DNA of 64,000 bases from Baylisascaris procyonis (GCA_037389465.1 JAZARR010000074.1:4464501-4528500); one strand, 5' to 3'. Positions 35,174-49,456 are shown, numbered from the stretch's first letter. The notes: a model not told the origin generated them from the sequence alone. Translations and numbers: made by a program.

Positions 35174-38100
35174 ATGAAAACTGATTACTCTTCAGCGGCA
35201 TTGGCTTATGCAGAAACCGAGTACACAAGAGAGACGATGCCAGGTGCACAATTCTACGACGGTAAGAAAATAAATATTCCAATATCGGATGAAGCCGGCT
35301 ATGATCTCTATGAGCGATGGGCTTTACAAGGAATTAGCAGCATTATGTCGGCAGTAGCCAATGAAAAGTATGTCGTTTATTTTTCTCCACTCGAAGTTGC
35401 AAGCCATTTCATAAAACGAAAACTGCTGCCCAAAAAAGTCAAATGAACGTCTCTATAGGTGAAACAAAGCAGCTGTCTGAAAACGCATGGTGAGATGGAA
35501 AAACGGCGCTTGAGATTGAAATCCGATATCCCATCTTGACCTATTCATTTTTCGATCACCATTATCCTAAGAGATATTCGAATCTGTTAAATGAAGCATG
35601 AATATACCGATAAATTCGGCTTAACGAGAAAATACAATTTTTATTTTTTTTAGAAATTGAAAGTGATACCTTTATAACGATGAATAAAGAATTTTATGAA
35701 TCGATTAGCTTCCCTGACCAGTTGAGTTATTTATATTTAATTATTTTAAAATATACAATGATTACTTCCCGTTAATGTTTTCAGAATAAAAATTTGGAGT
35801 TTCATAAATGGTTGGGAACATATAAAAACACAGTTTTCACTACTAATACCATACTATTAATGAAAACAACTCCATTTCGAACGTGCATTGCAACTTAGCG
35901 TAAGTGAAGCTTGGGCTATACTGGAATCTTTTAAGATGAATGTCAGAGATGAAAATACAACCGAAAAAATTCCATGTCCAGCATGTCTAGCAGTCAAGCA
36001 TTCCGTCATGCAGTATTCACTCCCCTCTCTTACGTTCCCTTCTTCCTCATTCCATATTCCTGTTTGTTCTCTACCTTACTGCCCAATGGTAAGCTATATG
36101 AATCGTTCAAATTTACCATTCGCTTTTGTATGCGAAGCAATTCGCGAGAGCTTTTGCAGCCGATCAAATTCCCGCACTCATTAGATTTTTCTCTGTTCAC
36201 ATTCCTTTTAGGCTTAAATCAACCCATGGGTAATTGATGAAGATGTACTGCTCTTTTTGTAGTGCCTCTAATACTGTAGCTACTGGTGTTCGCCAGTCCG
36301 TTCACACCTTTGCGTGTATTATTGCTCGCATGTTTCCATGTTTAAATGGCGTTTGAGAAATGCTTATAACCGTTTAGCTAATTGGAACGACATATTTAAC
36401 AAAACTTCATTGAGTAGTCGCATCGCTGGGTCAGCAGGCAAATTTAAGACGTCCTGTTGCCCACATTATTGACATCTCCCATCAATCAACAATAGACACT
36501 TTTTCCGGCATCTGCCGTAACGAAAAAATGGGTTTAATGAGATTTGTAAAAGCCAAAAATTTAAGCACACCTCAAGAAGTGCTACCTGGTGACTTCTAAA
36601 AAAAAAATGAATATAATAAAGAAATATTAAGTTGGAAGAGCTGTAGTTTCTGAAAGCGATCTTTCTACATTATCAAACGTGAGCGTTACAGGAAGAATGA
36701 GCTGAACGAGTATCACCGGAGTAGGCTCTACAGATGTTCGCAAAAGGCTCAGGACATTTTCGACCAGGCAAAATGTGTTGCTGACGCGCTGGATACAGCA
36801 GACGCAATGAAAACCAAAACTGAGACTACAGGTGAGTATTGCCTAGTAACAGCGAACAACATTCGCGAAAGCCATCGAAGTATTCACTGAGAGTTGAAAA
36901 ACATTTGCAACAGTTTTGAGGTACTTGTTGTTGCCATATGCGTTGAACCTTTGAAAACGAGTTCTATATTACTGCTATTTGTTATCGGCTGTGCTGCTGC
37001 TCGTCCTCCGCTGCCGGCCTCGTTGCACCCGAGTTGATGTGACGCATTCGCGCGCGAATTACCCCTGACCGGTGTTTTGCGCTACTCCAGATGATGGCGC
37101 TCTCCGTTCACCAATGACAACCTTTCGCATCTGCCAGTTATCCAATAATATATCGTATATTACTGAAGTGGTTCGCTCTCCAATCCGAACACCGTATCCC
37201 GCCGCGCAAACTTCTTGTTTGCACTTTGGCGTTGCCTTGTGAACCATACCTCAAACCTGGATAGTTAAACATTTATTATATCACTTGGACATGAAAACGA
37301 CGGCGAACGCTCACGTAACGAGCGCAAGAACTACAGCACATCACAACAGCAAAGGCGCACACCACCACAAAGAAGACCCCCAACATTAGCATGCAATAAT
37401 AGTGAGAAACTACACGTGCATATACATAGCAGCAAATACTCACTCCTAAAAAGTTGAAGAGAGAGAAAGGAAGCTACTTTTTATGGATACAACGCCGTAC
37501 AAAGACAACTTCAAAATCTGCAGTTAAAACGGCATAACGATAGGCTATTATTACCGAACAACAAAATCTATACTGATTATACCACTATCAACCCATAGAC
37601 GGCGTGATATACGAAGAACGAAGACACATTTCAACAGCCGGCTCGTCCAATCTTGTCCTTTTCTTCGCCCGCTTTTTTCGCGTTTCATGTTCATTTCTTA
37701 GGTAGTGCTGAGGGGTCGCCATCTGTCAAGCTTCAAACTTGGGTAATTTAACCAGTATTCGAATACACAATAAAGCGACATATTAATACAGTGAACAAAT
37801 CTAGGTATAGTAAAGGTGAACTTATGCGAGCTTATCGGAGTCAAATATCCTGAGTGGGGAGCACGCATTTCAAGTGATATTTGCAAATACAGTCGTTAAA
37901 CATGTTTCCGAGGGAGGTAAAGGTTAATTAATTTTAGAAAAAAAAAACTACAAGTGAGCGATGCTAATTGGCAGAAGATAACAATATCGTCTTCTCCTGC
38001 CTTCAGCAAGTTGAGTGAATGGCGTGAGCCAGTAAGATGGTGTAAGCCATTGAGGGATTTACGAATGGCATACCTGGTGCTAGTCATAGGGTACGAATGC

Positions 38101-41100
38101 ATCGGCGGTGCGAATTAACTTTGCACTTTTGCTGCTACCTTTATGCAGATTGCCACGAAAGGAAAAGTTTGTCACCTCATCTCCTAAATTTTTTCGGCAT
38201 TTTCTTTGTCCTTTCTTTGTTTCTAGCAACATCGCATTTTTATTTGAGAAGAGTTGCGCTAAGAACAGCGTGCTTATCTAGTCCTCTGATTAGCAACTAT
38301 CAAAAATATTCGTTACATTTAAAGATCAAGGCAACACTTTCCGCGATTTAGGCCCTCACCAACGATTACGCAAACTGAAAAGTGTGTTGAAAAGGACAAA
38401 ATCTGCACCGACTGCGAACCATGGAAGTTTCCTTCGCATTAATAGTGCAATCGAACCGAGCAATAATCCTACAAAAACGAGAGAAATGCACAACGGTATA
38501 GCAAAAGCTGAATTTCGTACAAAACGTGAAGCGATCAAGAAGGCGCACTATAGATTACACACCGAATATGAGAACCTAACACCGTTTGGTTTGATCGGCA
38601 AATACCTCTCGCAGACAGCGAAACAAGTCAAACACAAGAATAAGGACAAATCGTTAGTGCTTTCTTTTGCTTTGCAATCAATTCGATTGTTCGGATTCAT
38701 GTTGCTGAACGGTGACAAATTTCATCCCCATATGCAATTGCTCTTAAACATAATTTCGGGCCATAAATAATCACTCTCACTTATGTGCTATGTGAATGCG
38801 CTCAGTCTGCTTCCAAAAATGAAACATTATAAGCTTATATGGAATTTGGAAACTTGAAACGACACGATGGTTGTTTCCTAAGATGATTCAAGTGATCTTA
38901 GTAAAGTGTCTTACTTGATTCATTATAGAGTTAGGTTTTGGTCTAGTTTGTTATGGATTATAGAGCTTGAAGGATTCATTTAAACGCTTCACGCAAATGA
39001 ATTTTTCGAATATTTCAGGAAATCCAACTATTATTCAGGAAAGTAAGAAGTGTTATCGATCCTGGAAGAAGTTTGAATGCATTACGTTCAACGGACCTCT
39101 AGGATATGCATCTATGATAAGAATACATGATGAAGTGCATCAAGTATACCGAAATATTTAAATATTTGAACACAAAAATATGTTAGATTGAGTGAGATCG
39201 CATTTCGACCTGATCTAAAACTGCATGAAAATATTGTTAAGCTGCATTTATATATGAGCAGAAATGTATCGTATACGCAGAAATCAGTCTTGATCAAATG
39301 ATTTCACCATTAATTCAGATATTAAAAACTTGAAACCAATCAATTAATATTACTAAAATCAATCACTGGAAAGCTACTTCCTTACCCGTATTAGAAAAGC
39401 CCATATTCTTAGTAAGTGCTCTAAAACTGAAGGACGATACTAGAAATGCGATTATTACCAGTGAGCTTTTGAAAGTATTGTTTTCAACGCCATTTATAGA
39501 AAAAACGCAGATGGCTAAAATTGCCCATCAAAAAATTGTATTTCCTATGGGAAATTGCAAACACAGCGACCGCTTGCAAACAAAATTTTGGCACTTAATT
39601 GTTGATAGAATTTCAGATGGGGAGCTGTAATGTCTGAAATTGAATTATTACAAAGTAAGATTCAACAACGGAAGAATCTTGAAGCCGATCTTAAGAAGAG
39701 ATTCCAATTCGCGAAACATGGTGCACCACAACTCTATGCGAAAAAAGGATTCTCCGAGGTGGGACAATTTTGAATTAGCTGTATTGCGACGTTTGAAGTG
39801 AGATGTAAATTGAGATGTGAAAAAGAGCAACCTTGAAAATTACAAGCATCAGAAGCATTCCTGCTGTTTTTGCTCGCCATCGACGCTAATGACAGTTTTT
39901 TGAGCATTAGGTCTTTTTAAATTTTCTTTGTTCTTAGCTCATCGGGGATTTTTTTACGAACAACTGGGATGTTTGAAGTATCACGCAGAAAATTTAAAAA
40001 AAAAAAAAAAACGAGCTCCACATGCGTGCAATTTTCCAAACCAAAATTTGGTGCGTGAATTTGATCGAAGGAGTGAGCAGCGTGGTTCTATCGTTTTTAT
40101 TACGAGAGTGCATAATCGAAATACGATATCATTTATGCCCGTTGATAATTTCTCGAGCTTATCGTTATAATCGGTGATGAAAAGTGGTTGCCTTAGGTGA
40201 ATATGAAATAATCGCAGAAAATTTCAGTGAGCGATAATCCGACAATTCAATACGGAATCGAGGGAAATAAAAAGAATTATAGCATAGCATAAAGCATTAT
40301 ATCTTTTGGCGAAAATGTGATTTAACAAAACACCTGTTGAAATTACCATAAAAACTAACAAAACCAAAAGAATCATCGGAATCGAGGAGATTGGGACAAA
40401 AAATTCTGCAAAGATAAAACAGGAGTCTTTTCTAGCTCACGGTAATAATACGATATAGGTTCATTGTGGATATGAACCTACAATGGGTGCAAAATTGCAG
40501 CTTCAACAATTTCAGAAATTAGCGCCTGCTTAGAGGTGGAGGATTCACTCATAATCTTATTGTTTACTTTTGCTAATATGACTATTACAAATGAATTCAA
40601 GCAAACAGGCAGTAAAAGATTGATTGCAGACAGAAAGGATGTTAATGAACGAAGTGGCAATGCCAAAAAATATGGCCGAACGTGCAAATATTGACAATGA
40701 AATTGGCCAGCAACAAGCAAATCTCACGATGAAGCTACTTCGATCAGCAGTTCAATTGGCGATGGCTATCTCAGGCAATAAGACCGATATTAATGATAAA
40801 GGACTCAGAATTGCATCTCCTCGTTTACTGTCTGTCGTACCTGAAGAATTTCAAGATGACGTAAGGATTTGTCTCTTATATCTCTGAGTCTATAAATATG
40901 TGCTCTTGGTGTGAAGTGGTGCTAGATGAAGAAATGCCTATTCCAAGCCTACTCCATTTCCTTCGCTTAAAATCATATAACAATGGTAAAGGGTTGGGAA
41001 ATTCCCTCCCCTTGCCATGCATTTTGAAGAAATGCAGCAAATTTACGGTGCTTTATCGACTGCTTCACGAAATCCCTTTTCTTTTTTTATGGCGATCCCG

Positions 41101-44100
41101 GCGCTAAATTTATTGTCTTTGAAATCATGAGTGGTCGCAGCTGGAAAGCTATTAATTAAGCAATGGAACTTTTTCCAGCAACATCGCCATCAGCAAATAA
41201 AGCAAATAAAGCATCTCATTCTAGGGATATTACTTTATAGAAATTCATCACTGCTGTTGTGGCTGCTGTTGACATTTGTAGCCCAGAAGATCACGAACCT
41301 GCAAAAATAATTCGACATCCTGAAATTCGGGAAGTTCTTAAAAACTGACAGCCGCCGAAGTTTGACATTCTTGAAAGGAATTCTTTCGATGGTCAACCTA
41401 ATGTGACAAAGGTTGGGCATTTTGTGCAAGCACACGTAGAACAAGCCTTAGAGTTGCGGCATCCCATTTCGAACACTCGTCCATATGGTGAATAATATGG
41501 GTCGTTCGGCTTTATACATGATTGATTGAAAGCGATCATAAACTTTACTATATAATCTGGCAACCGAAAGTTGAATCAATTCTGTAAGTAACAAACGATT
41601 TATTTTGATTGAGTTAAATATTTTGTGAAAAACGATGACTACGAAATAAAATTAAAAGTGTATTTCGTATGCTTTCTCAAAAAACTCTCCAACTGCTGAT
41701 TTTCCTGCGTTGCATTTAGCTGTCACTGAATTCTGCTGCCAAGCATCTTTGTGAAATATTCATAAGCTGCATAGAGCACCGAGTCGAATGGCAGTTGTTG
41801 ATTTCCGCTGGATTTTCTTGTAGAGTGATGTTGTTTTAAAAGCTACGAGTGATGCGGACACTGTTGTGTCGCTGATCGAATCACCAATGAAACGAACAAG
41901 CCGATGCATAAAACGCTCTCATGTTACTTTGAGTACTTCAACATTGAAACCATCTAATTGATGCGATTTTCAGATTTCGTTTCTAAAATCGATGGAAATT
42001 TTTCGTTAGTCTATCTCAAATTGAACTATGACCTTTTATATGGCGCTTCCTATAAAAGTGTTCATTACTTCATGATTCCTCGTCTCATCTTTACTAGCTC
42101 TCCGATCTTCCTCTTTATTTGTGTCATTTGCCTATTTCATCATTTTGGTTCTCGCTGCTTTTAAATTCAATGGAGAGATGATTTTTTTTTAACTTGCATA
42201 TTTTTGCTTGTGTTACAACTCTTTATTTCATTCGAAACATCCTCGCATAGCTCATTGTATTCGACTTGAGGATATGTGCTTCCATTTGCCTTCAATAACC
42301 TTCTTTTCATCGGGCTGTTAGCGTTTTGCGACACCGTCAGCATCACATTGCTTCTGTCGTCACCTGCATAGCCATAAAATCAAAATTCACGCTGTACATT
42401 CATAGATGCTTACTATATACATCTTACTTAACTGTTGTTTTGCAGTTTGCTTTTATAGCAGCAGATTATTACTTTCTCAAATAAAACCCCATCGAGAAGA
42501 TCAAAGCACTCAATATAAGAATGACCACCAAAAAAACCTCCACTTAGGCACCAAGGAGCGAACAACAACCCCAGCAACTTGTGGAACTTCGTTCGATTGA
42601 ACAGTTCGGACATTCCATTTGTGACCACCTATTTCTTGATCGGTATTCTATCAAGGCATCTGACATCCATCTATCAACTCATACAGCAAGTAGAATGCCG
42701 AATGCTGTTTAAATGATCCAATTTCAGGCTATTTCTATCAGATCCAATTCAAGCACACGTATGAACACAGTGTCATAGATACCAGCTGTAAAACCACAAC
42801 AGTTTTCTTCCGTGCAGGCTTTTTCTCTCTTAACTCAAGTAATTCGATAAAATTTCAAGTACATGCTCTCTATGTTCGTGAATTCTCTTACTCAGAGATT
42901 GTTAAGCATGGAGCTATAATTGGAAAGCATTACTTACAGGTCGCTTTGTTGTCTCCATCACTATTCAGTTTGCATAATAAAGGTCGAGGCACCGAGGCAT
43001 TGCTCAGTCTCCCGCATGTGATTCAGTCAACTGCCAATACTGATTATAAACATTGGCTTAACTTCATTATCGAAACTTCGGGCGTCTCAGACGCAGTCGA
43101 CGAAGTTCTGGTTAGCGAATCAGATTGCTACCTCCTGAAAGTCTTCATAGTAAGATTCGTACAATAGGTCCTTTTCTTGGTTTTCTTTTTCAAATCATAT
43201 CTGCATGAATCAAAATTCTATACAATTTGCAACGTTTTATCGACTTGTTACATCGCCAGCATTATTCATCCTTTACCCGTCAGTAGGAATGCTTTTAAAT
43301 CTCCCATATATTATTTATTGATTTTCGTCACATTCATCCAAAAAGCTTTCAGGAAAAAGATGCCGATAATCTCAACTTTAATTTTTTGAACGGCGTCCGT
43401 GGCATCGATAATCAACCAATGTATTTCACAAAGGAAAACATGACAGAAATAGGAGGTGAATTTGCGAAAAGAAAAATCGAACTATTCGAAACGTTGTCAA
43501 GGACACTCACGAGGAAACAGGTTAGATTTTTTTTCTTTGCTTAATTCCTAATCCAAGTCATAAAATATTTCTGCACCAATGACGAACTTCAGAGTTGAGT
43601 GAGCTGTTATCACTAGAAGCGACCGAAATATCACCATCGCTATCAGTCATCTTCGTGATAATGAAGCTCCTAGCTTTATATCTATATCTAACATCGCGTC
43701 AAGGCTCATCAAAGAGCGCATAAATTTATGGAATCGCCTAAATCAGCGTCTACATATGATGAATCGGATCTTGTAGCCTCAGATGAAAAGATTTATGACT
43801 TAAATTCACCAAGGAATTATTTTAGATTGCTGAGTTCAATCTGACCGGTTTCTCTGTGTTAACACCCGAGCAGCTGCAACTTGTCTATGGAGAACAATCG
43901 CCATTTAATGATAGCGTAGCACTCGAAAGATTCTCGCAAATGGATGAATCGACTATCAGGAAAGCACTTCTGCAAAATATTCGTGATCTCGCGAAAAAGA
44001 GAGCACGTGAGAGAGATTTAAGACTACGACGGAAGCGACAAATTGTACTCTCACCAGTCGTCAATGCTGCATTCATATTCGATCCGGCCGGTCTCTCACA

Positions 44101-44584
44101 ACCACTTATCCTCTCTCCAGTGCTTTTTGCAGTAGCAGTTTTCAGCCCAGCTATTTTCGGTGGTGTAATTGTCAGTCCATGGCTATTCGTAGCGGTTATC
44201 CTTTCACCCCGTCTTATGTCACCGGTTATCCTCTCGCCTGTATCGCTTTCAACTGCGGTTTTCACACCCGTTTGCATGAACCCAGCGGTACTTTCGCCTG
44301 GTGCACTTGTACCATTTGTATTTTCACCTCTTGTCCTCTCACCAAATATTCTCTCACCGACAGTTTTATCGCCTGCAATTCTATCACCATTCGCTCTAGG
44401 TCCTAACATTCTTAATCCAACAGCAGTGACCGCACTTGTGCTAAGTCCTTTTATATTATCACCTGCAGTGTGCTCACCATCATATATAGCTGCACTTATT
44501 CTATCGCCACACGCATTCTCACCACTTATTAATTCTACCGGTAAGGCGGTCACTTTATTCCTATCGCCGAGTGCGTTTAGCTGA
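35174..44584 (+). CDS. mlt-10-like: MLT-10-like moulting protein
   Basis: Exons: 35174-35367, 35899-36012, 36692-36831, 38352-38652, 39617-39758, 40630-40860, 42940-43110, 43353-43520, 43826-44584; 2220 nt, 739 aa, all phases consistent. The family is nematode-specific, secreted by epidermis and needed for moulting. Family signatures in order are NLTPFGLIGKYL with a following SWGAVMSEIELLQ block, LRIASPRLLSVVPEE, VALLSPSLFSLHNKGRG, NFNFLNGVRGID and LTPEQLQLVYGEQSP. A basic RRKRQ at 555-559 then precedes a hydrophobic, Pro-rich tail (560-739) built of about twenty loose LSP-containing units such as VILSPRLMSPVILSP. The RRKR site suggests proprotein cleavage releasing the repeat domain (inference). 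No signal peptide is seen at the proposed start, so a 5' exon is probably missing, and the first two exons are the least certain. AATAAA lies at 44836-44841. LTR fragments occupy the 1.5-kb intron 3. Confidence 0.9.
37060..37755 (-). repeat. LTR-type fragments inside an intron
   Basis: Within the 36832-38351 intron of the MLT-10-like gene, two blocks (about 37246-37280 and 37728-37755) match the 'cctcaaacttgggtaattaaacc' block at 23635-23660. On the minus strand each reads as a sequence ending in tttgagg with an A/T-rich AATAAA-like segment just before it. I interpret them as pieces of the same LTR family inserted antisense in the intron. A minus-strand 62-codon frame at 37247-37059 abuts the first block. 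Confidence 0.5.
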
Positions 44585-47367
44585 ATGCTTCTTGCGCAAT
44601 ATTTTCAACACTTCGTCGAGCTTTCAATCGATGTTGTTAAATGTTCGTTGATGAGTACGGTCGATTCATTGTAATTTATTTGATGTCTGAGAATAACCTA
44701 GCTTAGAGGAGAGATGAAGAGGCGGCAAAGACGACGCTAATAATTTTTTTTTATTTTTTTTGGCTTGAAAGTGCAAAATTACAACTCAACAATACATCTA
44801 TTCTATAGATTCGGATTAGCGATCTAGAATTCAATAATAAAACTTTTAACAGATTCTTCCCATTTTCGGAATTGTAATCTCTTTGTGCATCTAGATTTGA
44901 TGAAATCAACGCCAATTTTAGTTTAAATTTTTATTGAAAACTTTTCAACGTATGCTCAAGAATGAAATTGAAAGACTAAATAAGATTTGATTTTTTTTTT
45001 TTTTTATTATTAAAACTATAATATCCGATAAGTCCTGAGCACTATATGTAGAGTAATATCACTACAACGCTCTAGCATTTATGTACGCTCAAACTATCGG
45101 ATAGCCGCAACTGATATCTGACAACGACCTCGTCTTATCTTATAGTCTAATCATAACCGACGACGAACTTTTCGAGTAATTTCTATGAGCGCTATCCCAT
45201 CATTAATTTCCCTCGAAAGAGAAGCCGCGTAAATGGATATAATTAGACATCCCAACGAATGATCCTAGAGGATTTCCAGCGAAGTCGCTTTCTAACTTTT
45301 TGTTCGAATTTTTTCACCAGTCTTTTTTTTTTTTTTGTTCTCATCGACTCCGATAGAAGCTGGAGTTAATCGTTGATGTCTTCTTTCGGCAAATCCCCTG
45401 TTTATATCACTCTCCAACGAAAGGCATCCCCTCGCAATGTACTATGTGCTTATATGATCGAAAGTCGTGAAAGAAGAAGTTCTGTTCAATTATAGTTGAA
45501 GCAACATATAAAATATCGACATATTTGCAACAAGTTTTTTTTTCATCACCACTTTAGCAAAGCAAATAAAATATCGATCTTTTTTTTGTTAAAATCACCG
45601 ATTGTGTCTAGATGTCGCAAATGGAATAATACGATCGGAAACATCGATCAACGGGCATTTTATCGCACAATATTCAGATCGGAACTAAGATTTTTGAAAT
45701 TCTTTTGTGCTATCTTCAACAAAAATAATTTAATGATAGAGATGGAATAAATTTTAAAAAATATAATTCCATTTGTTATGTTTTCTAGTTACTTTTTTTT
45801 TTTGAAGCGAATCAATTAAAGAATACGCAATGAATTGATTCTTTGTTTTAATTGTTTTATCGCAATTTGTTTTGTTTATAAAAAATTTTTATTAATTTCA
45901 TCATCCAAAGATTTTTATTTCTTTTATTTATGGCTTATATTATTATTGTTTATTTTGTGTACTATCTTCTGGATGTTTATTTGCAGCTGAATGTGTTGTG
46001 CTTGTTTTATTTATTATAACTAATAAAAGAATGATGATGCATGCATAAAGTATAGACAACAACTCTTCATTCACGTATATTAAACAAAAAAAAATTGTCT
46101 TTTCTCTATCATTTAAACAAGAAGGAGACATATCGCTTTCCTGATATACCTTGTCGTTGTATAAACAAGAATCTCGACGGAATCCAATTCCGGTCACGAT
46201 GACGATCGAAAGGAATCGGGGACTTGGACAAAATTTAATTCATTATCATAAACATCTGCATGATTAGTGGGATATAATGGATGGGCTCGATAAACTTTGA
46301 TTGCCTTTAGATAAGCAGAAGATTCGGTCGAATTATAGCATTTCTCATGCACAAGTATGGTTTATTTAGGTAGATTTGTCATAGCTGCACAACACCATTT
46401 AGGTGCGAAGTTATTATGTTGTTGGCTGCGTTCCTATTAGATGCTATTGTTAGTTTAGATGAGGGAGATGTGCAAAAGATTCTTCTATATGTAGGAAAAT
46501 GTCTTGACCTGTTTAGTTGCATCTATTAATTAAAATGCAAATAATATGCAAAATGACATCATTTGCAACTAATATGCAAAATAATATCGTTATTATAAGT
46601 GTAATATGTAATTGGATAAAATAATTTTCTTTAAAATATGATAAATAGTGAGTGTATTAGTAATATCACTGAAGTTCGGATACTTGAGATTAGTGAGAGT
46701 AATGTGGATATGACGATGAGCGTAGAAATGCCATCTCCGACATCAAGAACTCAGTAATTCACATACCTAGAACTCATCCATACCACGAAAGTCATCGGCT
46801 TCATGCAGTTTTTCCCTGTCCCCCTTAATTGTTTAGTACTGTTACATACTTCTTCGAGGGTTTCTAAGCCCTTGAGTCTCCTGAACTTGTAAAAGCTCAC
46901 CCCTGTCCCCTTTATTTCCTCCTCCCTTCCCATTCCCCATCGCTCATTTCGGGCACCAACACTAATACATCCTTTCGCAATTCTAGAGCTGAAGCATCCT
47001 AATGCGGTACCAACGCATTTTTGGCTTCTCGTAATTATAGGTTTAGATTGCGAATGTGCGTTTTCGGGGGGCGCAAATATGCCCATAACAGACTAATAGA
47101 CCATTGACTTCAGATTCTGAAAGAGCGGTTTTTATTGAAAATTTCTGGAGCCACAGGCATCGGAAGCCCAACAAGTTGCTGTCGTTAAAAGTGCAGGTGA
47201 AAAGGCTGTTAGCCGTGGATTATGATTTTGTAACCAATAACATTAATGAGAAGATTGCATGTAACTTTTGAAACAACTTGATTATAGATTGCGAGCTTTA
47301 AATTGCACTATCGTAATTGGGTTGATTCAGTTGTTTCTACTTTATACTTGCATCTATGTTTCTTCAG
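44585..47367. other. Intergenic region between MLT-10-like and GTPBP10 genes
   Basis: AT-rich spacer with long T runs (44993-45005, 45324-45336, 45792-45802). An AATAAA at 44836-44841 probably serves the upstream gene. I see no exon on either strand; the 111-codon minus-strand frame at 46751-47086 has no motif and no splice context. Confidence 0.6.
47359..47367 (+). promoter_or_regulatory. Trans-splice acceptor at the GTPBP10 start codon
   Basis: Sequence gtttcttcag runs straight into ATG at 47368 with no intervening base, and the frame is not continued by any exon upstream. A strong acceptor touching the start codon is the usual arrangement for spliced-leader addition in nematodes. It would leave a 5' UTR consisting only of the leader. 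Confidence 0.75.
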
Positions 47368-49400
47368 ATGCGGCGTATTTGGTGCAGATTACTTTCGACA
47401 AGTGCACGTACCTGCATGAGTAAAAAGATGAACGATATGAGCATTATTGATGAGGATAGAATTCGATTATCAATACGTGCTGGTAATGGTGGTCTCGGAA
47501 TTTTAAGGTTTGTCGCGCAAACGGGTTTATGAATAAAATTTTGACAGATGAGGACGCTTCCCAGCCGGATATTAAGTCAAAAAATGATTCCCATCTGATA
47601 TAAGATTGGAAATACGAAGTGTGTTACGAGTGAAAATAATTGTGGAATGAAATTTTCTGACATGCTTCTTCGCTCGTCTTTTTCAAAGAAATTTCTTACC
47701 TTTATCTATATTTTGCATATAAACGATCGGTGAGAATCTATATATTATTAATATTGCGATGATAATTCCCTTTGTTTGCATTTTCTGACCAGCATAAGTT
47801 TCTAGCATTTCTTGAGCACTTCTGGTTGTCGATAAATAGTTATTACTCCGTAAATCTTTTTTTTTTTTTTTTCAAGAAAACCAGCACAAAGAATTAAGAC
47901 ATAAAATTTAGATTTAATGGAATTGGTGGTGATGGAGGTAACGTCTATATGATTGGGCAGCCGAATTTGGATTTTCGTGAAATGCGAAAACGTCTTGGTG
48001 GAAGTAAGAAAATTCAAGCAGGAGACGGTCAAAAAGCGCTTCACACTAAACTTGTCGCAGAGAGGGGAGAGGATGCGGTTAGTCTGTTGTTCATTCATTG
48101 ATTTCAATGTTCACACAGCTTCTCACGGTTACAGATCTTAGTTCTATTAGATCATGCTATGCAGAGGGAACTCATTAAGTACGTCTTATTCTTTTCTTAA
48201 GAGTTTTTTTTTTGAATAAAATATTTGTTGAAAGCGAAGATTGCGCAGTTATTAATCATTTCATATCTAAATATTCAATCAAATAGAACAGGGAGCGCCA
48301 TTCCCTTTTTAAGAAGCCCTAGGCTTTTGGCTATCGAAATTTTTCTGACTTCCAGCGGATCTAAAATCTTAGTGAAAAAAGGATTATGCCTCTCACCAAT
48401 TTTAAGACCAGTTTATTTTCAAGCAAAAAAATAGCAAGAGATTCTGTTAGAAAATCTTATTTTCAAGCAAAAATCTTTTTATAACCATATATAGATGTAT
48501 ATTTGAGATTAAAGCCTATATTTATAAGGTAGTAAGGGGGCACCTCGGCCGTTTGCATATCATATTTTGTCATAGGCAAATGTCAGTGAGATGCTTATGT
48601 ATTGCCTATACTAAATAATAATGGTGCATTTAGTAAAGGGAACTATGAGACCCGCTAACAATTTCAGTATTTCATACCGGAAATCTGAACGAACAGGTTG
48701 TTTTTAATTGCTCTCACGAAGAGTTTGATGTTGATTTCAGATATTGCATGTGCCTGTAGGTGTGGAAGCGGTTGACGCTGAAACCAATGTTTTGATTGCA
48801 CGTTGCACACGACCGTTCCATCGTTACCTCGTTGCTCGAGGGGGATCCGGTGGTTGTCGTGACAACCAGTATCAGTAGGTTCAGTCAATACAATTACTTG
48901 TTCAATATGGGATGATTTAATGGAATACTGTCAATGAGTTAGAATTAAAGTGTACTTTCATGCTTTCGCAGTCGAGGATTTACGTCAATAAGGTGGTCGT
49001 AATCTAATCCCATATTGTGGGAATACTTTAGACCTTTCGAGGAGAGTGAATAAAATTATAACAAAATCACTATATAAACTGAAAAAAGCATGTGAAGCTC
49101 TTGAATTTTCCTTTACAGCTAGAGATAAAAGGAAGGCAGAAAGAAAATAATGAACTCTCCACTAAGGATATGTAATGAACTTCCCATATCCGCTTGTCAT
49201 GAAGCAGGAAAGTAACGCCAAAGGTTTTCATGCGGTTTAAGGCTTGAATATGCAATAGAAGACAACATTCCTCACTGCTATAGCATTGATGCCCGTTAGG
49301 TAATTCATACAAAACTTCGCTTTATCGAATATATCATTGCCTTTGATCCCTTGAGAAGCATCCATCCTCTTATTGACAATACCAAGTATATATCGCCGTT

Positions 49401-49456
<56 letters not shown>

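Noticed and set aside
39029..39161. Possible exon after an atttcag acceptor within the MLT-10-like gene
   Set aside because: No frame joins it in phase to both neighbours without a stop, whereas 38652 to 39617 joins perfectly to give a family-like S-W-G-A-V block.
41216..41300. Open stretch after a tttatag acceptor in the 40861-42939 intron
   Set aside because: No suitable donor, and family order requires the exon ending at 40860 to run directly into the VALLSPSLFSLHNKG block at 42940.
43885..44553. 222-codon ORF on the minus strand
   Set aside because: It is the exact antisense of the LSP-repeat exon of the MLT-10-like gene. Repetitive coding sequence keeps the opposite strand open, and there are no motifs or splice sites of its own.
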